Origin: an uncultured Clostridia bacterium
GTDB taxonomy: Bacteria; Bacillota; Clostridia; Lachnospirales; Cellulosilyticaceae
Assembly (NCBI GenBank): GCA_937921505.1
Contig: CAKZUB010000055.1
Span: 1 to 38,081 of the forward strand
Reading direction: 5' to 3'
DNA length: 38,081 bases
Below are positions 34,654 to 38,081 of this stretch, piece by piece. Both the position numbers and the translations under genes were made by a program. A model generated the notes under the pieces. The model ran no database searches and had not been told where the DNA came from. It saw only the letters and a list, made by a program, of their open reading frames with translations. Positions within the stretch are counted from its first letter, which is position 1. Each line of letters starts with the position of its first letter.

Positions 34654-35472
34654 CTATTTCAAATGGGCACTTTGTTTCATTATTTCTAGTATAATATTAG
34701 CACTTTCTTCTACAGCTTTTGTTGAGACATCAATTACAGGGCATCTTAATCTTTTCATAAGTCCATCGGCATATTCTAGTTCTTCTAGGATTCTATTCAT
34801 GTTTGCATAACTAGCTTCATTTCCTAATCCTAAAGCTTTAAGTCTCTCCTGACGAATTTCATTAAGCTTTATTGGGTTCGTAGTCAATCCAATGATTTTC
34901 TTTGAAGGTATTTCAAAAATCTCTTCTGGTACGGGAACCTCTGGTACAAGTGGTACATTGGCTACCTTAATATTCTTATGGGCTAAATACATACTTAATG
35001 GTGTTTTAGAAGTTCTTGAAACGCCAATTAAAATAATATCTGCCTTTTTTAAACCTCTAGGATCTTTACCATCGTCATACTTTACTGCAAATTCTATGGC
35101 TTCAACCTTTTTAAAATACCTCTCATCTAGTTTTCGAATTAAACCCGGCTCGTTCTTGGGTTCACTTTTGACTATTGTTTGAATCGATTCAATGATTGGT
35201 GTCATAATATCAACAAAAGGAATATTATTTTTTGTTGCCATTTCGATCATTAGACCTCGCAAAGAAGGGACCACCATGGTAAATACAATGACACAGTTTT
35301 CATTTACGGCCTCGATAAACACCTCTCGAATTTGTTCTTCTTGCGATATGTAAGGAAATCTTCTAATGTCATAATCATTACACTCGAATTGACTAACAGC
35401 GGCCTTTACAACTTGCTCCGCCGTTTCACCGATTGAGTCGGAGATTACATAAACTACCAATCGACGGTTCAT
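34654..35472 (-). CDS. ppsR: PPDK regulatory protein (bifunctional kinase/pyrophosphorylase)
   Basis: DUF299 family. It inactivates PPDK by ADP-dependent phosphorylation of the Thr next to the catalytic His, and reactivates it by Pi-dependent dephosphorylation. The N-terminus VVYVISDSIGETAEQV and the P-loop-like GVSRTSKTP (150-158) are family hallmarks; 272 aa is standard. The target Thr453 is present in the adjacent PpdK. ATG 35472 follows GGAGGG at 8 nt. It stands between ccpN and ppdK with gaps of 25 and 21 bp, so the three genes are one operon. Confidence 0.95.
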   Translation of the reverse strand: MNRRLVVYVISDSIGETAEQVVKAAVSQFECNDYDIRRFPYISQEEQIREVFIEAVNENCVIVFTMVVPSLRGLMIEMATKNNIPFVDIMTPIIESIQTIVKSEPKNEPGLIRKLDERYFKKVEAIEFAVKYDDGKDPRGLKKADIILIGVSRTSKTPLSMYLAHKNIKVANVPLVPEVPVPEEIFEIPSKKIIGLTTNPIKLNEIRQERLKALGLGNEASYANMNRILEELEYADGLMKRLRCPVIDVSTKAVEESANIILEIMKQSAHLK

Positions 35473-35497
35473 TTTTTTATCCCTCCATAATCAATTA

Positions 35498-36124
35498 TTA
35501 TTTTCCTAGTTCCACAAATAGTCTGGCAATATTGGTTTTAGATATCTTGCCAACTACTTTAAAAACCTCTTTTTCACCAATCATTTCTTTCTGTACTACT
35601 GGCAAACTATCTACCTCGTGTTCAATAATCTTAATTGCTGCCTCCAAGGCTGTTTCGTGAGGATAGGTTAAAACAATGTTAGGCATTCTTGTCATAATGA
35701 GACCTACAGGTACCTTATGTATTTCCATTCCACCCATGATACTCTTTAAGAAATCCTTTCTAGATACTACACCGGTTAGATATCCTTTAGAAACAACATA
35801 AATCGAACCTGCATCCTCCAAAAACAAGGCTACAATACCATCATAGAGACTGGTGTGTTCCTCTATAATCACAGGGATTGATTTAATATCGCTTACCTTG
35901 GTCTTTTTAATGTGTTCAGAAATAATATTTATCCCATTATTTCCTGAGTATAGATATCCTACCTTCGGTCTTGCATCCAAAATCCCAGACATTGTTAAAA
36001 TAGCCAAGTCAGGACGCAGGGTCGCCCTTGTTACCTTTAACAGCGATGCAATCTGTTCACTGGTGATCGGTTCACCATCTTTTACAATCTCCACGATTCT
36101 TTGCTGTCTTTCTGAAAGCTGCAA
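35498..36124 (-). CDS. ccpN: CcpN-type transcriptional repressor (HTH plus two CBS domains)
   Basis: Repressor of gluconeogenic genes when sugar is present in Bacillus (YqzB/CcpN). N-terminal winged helix (LSERQQRIVEIV, RATLRPDLAILTMSGILDARPKVGY, almost word for word as in Bacillus), then two CBS domains (about 75-205) that sense nucleotides. Here it leads the operon for PPDK and its regulator, so it probably controls PEP synthesis. The open frame begins with GTG 36133, but that codon is part of GAGGTG. TTG 36124 (5-8 nt spacing) is the likely start, giving 208 aa. Two CcpN-box-like sites lie in its promoter region. Confidence 0.94.
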   Translation of the reverse strand: MQLSERQQRIVEIVKDGEPITSEQIASLLKVTRATLRPDLAILTMSGILDARPKVGYLYSGNNGINIISEHIKKTKVSDIKSIPVIIEEHTSLYDGIVALFLEDAGSIYVVSKGYLTGVVSRKDFLKSIMGGMEIHKVPVGLIMTRMPNIVLTYPHETALEAAIKIIEHEVDSLPVVQKEMIGEKEVFKVVGKISKTNIARLFVELGK

Positions 36125-36155
36125 AATAGTCACCTCATTTCAAAAACAAGTTATA

Positions 36156-36186
36156 TGTGTTATACTATTTCCTATTGTGATATATT
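36156..36186 (+). promoter_or_regulatory. Two CcpN-box-like sites upstream of ccpN
   Basis: TGTGTTATACT (36156-36166) and TGTGATATATT (36176-36186), same orientation, starts exactly 20 bp apart. Both fit the Bacillus CcpN consensus TRTGHYATAYW at all 11 positions. The upstream site overlaps a minus-strand TATAAT (36184-36189), and the other overlaps TATAAC (36159-36164), so binding could block ccpN transcription. No good -35 was seen. Confidence 0.65.
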
Positions 36187-36230
36187 ATATTTTAGCAAAG
36201 CTTTTCTATTTTTGCTATACCTTTCTGAAA

Positions 36231-36280
36231 AAAAAAGAGACAATAGAGATGAAATTGAAAAATCGTTCATCACTATTGTC
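36231..36280 (-). terminator. Terminator after glyS
   Basis: Arms 36239-36253 and 36266-36280 pair over 15 bp with one mismatch and a 12-nt loop, followed on the minus strand by a run of nine T. It lies 58 bp after the glyS stop and separates glyS from ccpN. Confidence 0.85.
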
Positions 36281-36338
36281 TACCTTTATGCCTATTTTTA
36301 TAATATTAAGTGGCGTTTGTGGAAATATTCATCCACGA

Positions 36339-37730
36339 CTATAACTGGATTTTCTCTTCAATAAATTTCTCTAAATCTTCAATTTTAACTCTTTGCTGTG
36401 TCATTGTATCTCGGTCTCTGATGGTTACAGCTTGATCCTCTAAGGAGTCAAAATCAAAGGTAATACACAGCGGTGTCCCGATTTCATCATGTCTTCTGTA
36501 TCGCTTACCAATACTCCCCGCTTCATCATAATCTACCATAAACTTTTTAGCTAACTGTTGGTATAGGGAAGTGGCTCCCTCACTGAGCTTTTTCGTTAAT
36601 GGAAATATCGCTGCTTTAAAAGGCGCAAGTGCAGGATGGAATTTTAACACAATCCTATCGCTACCATCTTCCAATTGCTCCTCCTCGTAAGCATCGACCA
36701 AGAAGGCTAGGGTTACCCTGTCGGCTCCTAGAGAAGGTTCAATACAGTAAGGTACATACTTCTCATTGGTAACTGGGTCTTGATATGTTAAATCAACACC
36801 AGAATGTTCACTGTGTTGCTTTAAATCAAAATCAGTTCTATCTGCAATGCCCCAAAGTTCTCCCCATCCAAAAGGAAATTTATATTCTATATCTGTAGTG
36901 GCATTGCTATAATGGGACAATTCCTCTTTGTCGTGGTCTCTCAATCGAATATTTTCCTGGTTCATGTTAAGATTTAATAACCATTGATTACAAAAATCCT
37001 TCCAGTAATTAAACCATTCTATATCTTCTCCTGGCTTGCAAAAGAATTCAAGTTCCATTTGCTCAAATTCACGTGTTCTAAAAGTGAAGTTACCAGGGGT
37101 TATTTCATTTCTAAAGGATTTACCAATTTGCCCTATGCCAAAAGGTACCTTCTTCCTCGCTGTACGCACTACATTTTTAAAGTTCACAAAGATTCCTTGC
37201 GCCGTTTCTGGACGCAGATAAATCTCTGCCTTTGAATCTTCTGTTACCCCTTGATATGTCTTGAACATTAAGTTAAATTGTCTGATTTTAGTATAGTTAT
37301 TTACACCACACTCGGGACAAGCAATTTTCTTTTCTTCTATATAATCCTGCATCTTATCATTGGACCAACCATCTACGGTTACATCTTCTTCTCCTACCTT
37401 TTTCAAGTGATCCTCTATAAGCTTATCTGCTCTAAATCTAGCCTTACACCCCTTACAATCCAGCAGTGGATCATTGAAGCCACCTACATGACCAGAAGCT
37501 ACCCAAGCTTGAGGATTCATCAAAATCGCAGCATCTAATCCCACATTGTATGGGGACTCTTGAATAAACTTTTTCCACCAGGCACGTTTTACATTGTTTT
37601 TTAATTCTACACCTAAGGGACCATAATCCCACGTATTCGCTAGTCCCCCATATATCTCTGAGCCTGGAAATACAAATCCTCTTGACTTAGCCAATGCAAC
37701 AACTTTTTCCATTGTTTTTTCAGTTGACAT
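36339..37730 (-). CDS. glyS: Glycyl-tRNA synthetase, single-chain (alpha2) type
   Basis: Class II synthetase of the dimeric type found in many Clostridia, not the alpha2-beta2 GlyQ/GlyS type. N-terminus [23 protein letters not shown], motif 1 region around [11 protein letters not shown], motif 2 ([25 protein letters not shown]), motif 3 ([22 protein letters not shown]), and a C-terminal anticodon-binding domain (about 350-463). A zinc-type Cys pair lies in CPECG and another in CKGCKA. 463 aa is normal. ATG 37730 follows AAGGAGG at 7 nt. Expression is controlled by the T-box leader upstream. Confidence 0.97.
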   Translation of the reverse strand: MSTEKTMEKVVALAKSRGFVFPGSEIYGGLANTWDYGPLGVELKNNVKRAWWKKFIQESPYNVGLDAAILMNPQAWVASGHVGGFNDPLLDCKGCKARFRADKLIEDHLKKVGEEDVTVDGWSNDKMQDYIEEKKIACPECGVNNYTKIRQFNLMFKTYQGVTEDSKAEIYLRPETAQGIFVNFKNVVRTARKKVPFGIGQIGKSFRNEITPGNFTFRTREFEQMELEFFCKPGEDIEWFNYWKDFCNQWLLNLNMNQENIRLRDHDKEELSHYSNATTDIEYKFPFGWGELWGIADRTDFDLKQHSEHSGVDLTYQDPVTNEKYVPYCIEPSLGADRVTLAFLVDAYEEEQLEDGSDRIVLKFHPALAPFKAAIFPLTKKLSEGATSLYQQLAKKFMVDYDEAGSIGKRYRRHDEIGTPLCITFDFDSLEDQAVTIRDRDTMTQQRVKIEDLEKFIEEKIQL

Positions 37731-37765
37731 AATATATCCTCCTTTTTAAAATTGGTTAAATAAAA

Positions 37766-37958
37766 CAAAAAAGCCCTTCATCCCTTGTAAATACAAGGGA
37801 CGAAAGGCTCAACTTCCGCGGTTCCACCCTAATTGGTATCTGGTACCCACTTTAATATCCTCGCTCCAGAGCTCCCTTCATCAAGTCATTATATCGGTAT
37901 CTCAGCCCCACCGACTCTCTTGGATAATGGTTATTGACTACTCTTCTCTCTCATAGCG
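37766..37958 (-). promoter_or_regulatory. T-box riboswitch for glyS
   Basis: The T-box core AGGGTGGAACCGCGG (37816-37830) is exact. The terminator is a 17-bp stem with two G-U pairs (37772-37788 with 37793-37809) followed by a U run. The stem I base pairs CGCT/AGCG and AGAG/CTCT (37948-37958 with 37862-37871). The bulge reads TGGA, whose A matches the U discriminator of bacterial tRNA-Gly (UCCA end). The specifier loop 3' side contains AAGGGAG, offering GGG or GGA, both Gly codons. Uncharged tRNA-Gly would favour the antiterminator and glyS expression. Confidence 0.92.
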
Positions 37959-37979
37959 CATGCCATATACTTTTTTACG

Positions 37980-38008
37980 ATTCTATCATATTGCTCTAGG
38001 CCTGTAAA
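37980..38008 (-). promoter_or_regulatory. Sigma-A promoter of the glyS leader
   Basis: Minus strand TTTACA (38003-38008), 17 bp, TAGAAT (37980-37985) preceded by TGA, an extended -10. Transcription would start near 37973, just before T-box stem I. The remaining 70 bases to the window edge show no gene. Confidence 0.7.
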
Positions 38009-38081
38009 GGTATTCTTAGCTATTTTTTTAATCTTTTTCATATTTATAGTCTAAACCCATAGATTATTCTTCATCTTTCTT

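Noticed and set aside
35853..36344. 163-codon plus-strand open frame across ccpN and its promoter region
   Set aside because: It runs antisense over conserved ccpN codons and through a terminator hairpin; no ribosome site or recognisable domain.
1..38081. Search for tRNA genes, CRISPR arrays, insertion sequences, att sites, toxin-antitoxin or phage-defence genes
   Set aside because: None seen; gene content is core division, wall synthesis, sporulation, replication and central metabolism throughout.

Overview
ORGANISM. This is a low-G+C chromosomal window from a spore-forming member of the Clostridia. It carries spoIIGA-sigE-sigG, spoVD, a GerW/YtfJ protein, a YlmC/YmxH protein and a Spo0E-like protein. 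MurE has a DNPR motif, which points to meso-diaminopimelate peptidoglycan. Gene content resembles the Lachnospirales/Cellulosilyticum side of the class, but I cannot fix the genus from this sequence alone. Nothing looks like a prophage, insertion sequence, CRISPR array or secretion island; the window is a core-genome backbone. LAYOUT, right to left (almost everything is on the minus strand). (1) 38.0-36.3 kb: glyS behind a T-box leader with a recognisable sigma-A promoter and its own terminator. (2) 36.2-32.0 kb: ccpN-ppsR-ppdK, a gluconeogenic/pyruvate-phosphate dikinase unit with two CcpN-box-like sites in its promoter region. (3) 31.8-27.9 kb: dgt-dnaG-rpoD, the macromolecular synthesis operon. 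(4) 27.8-24.35 kb: trmK-nif3-nucleoside kinase, followed by rnpB (RNase P RNA) with its own promoter and terminator. (5) 23.6-22.0 kb: a small orphan gene, a DUF2953 gene and ytfJ. (6) 21.9-20.2 kb: the only plus-strand genes: a 55-aa membrane peptide, ychF and a 63-aa helical protein. Two of them end in very long perfect hairpins. (7) 20.1-18.9 kb: lgt and a previously hidden 53-aa Spo0E-like gene, each with its own promoter. (8) 18.8-3.1 kb: the division and cell wall cluster mraZ-rsmH-ftsL-pbpB-spoVD-murE-murF-mraY-murD-ftsW-murA-ftsQ-ftsZ, led by a promoter and an array of MraZ-type operator repeats. murG, murC, murB and ftsA are not in it. (9) 3.0-0.15 kb: spoIIGA-sigE-sigG-ymxH, the early sporulation sigma cascade. 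HOW THE GENES WORK TOGETHER. Cluster (8) makes the lipid II precursor steps MurA, MurD, MurE, MurF and MraY. It also makes the septal machinery: FtsZ, FtsQ, FtsL, FtsW and a division class B PBP. SpoVD is a second class B PBP, for spore cortex, inserted into the same transcription unit. The DNA before spoVD holds a sigma-E-like promoter inside a structure that could hide the spoVD ribosome binding site on read-through mRNA. This is the most interesting regulatory idea in the window. SigE itself is encoded in block (9) with its processing protease SpoIIGA. The Spo0E-like protein could feed into the same programme by dephosphorylating Spo0A. The other notable signals are a compensated change in the P4 core helix of RNase P RNA, a decayed inverted copy of a small gene forming a 32-bp hairpin, and the CcpN boxes upstream of ccpN. 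I found no evidence of a wholly new multi-gene system. Promoters and RNA structures here come from reading the sequence by eye.
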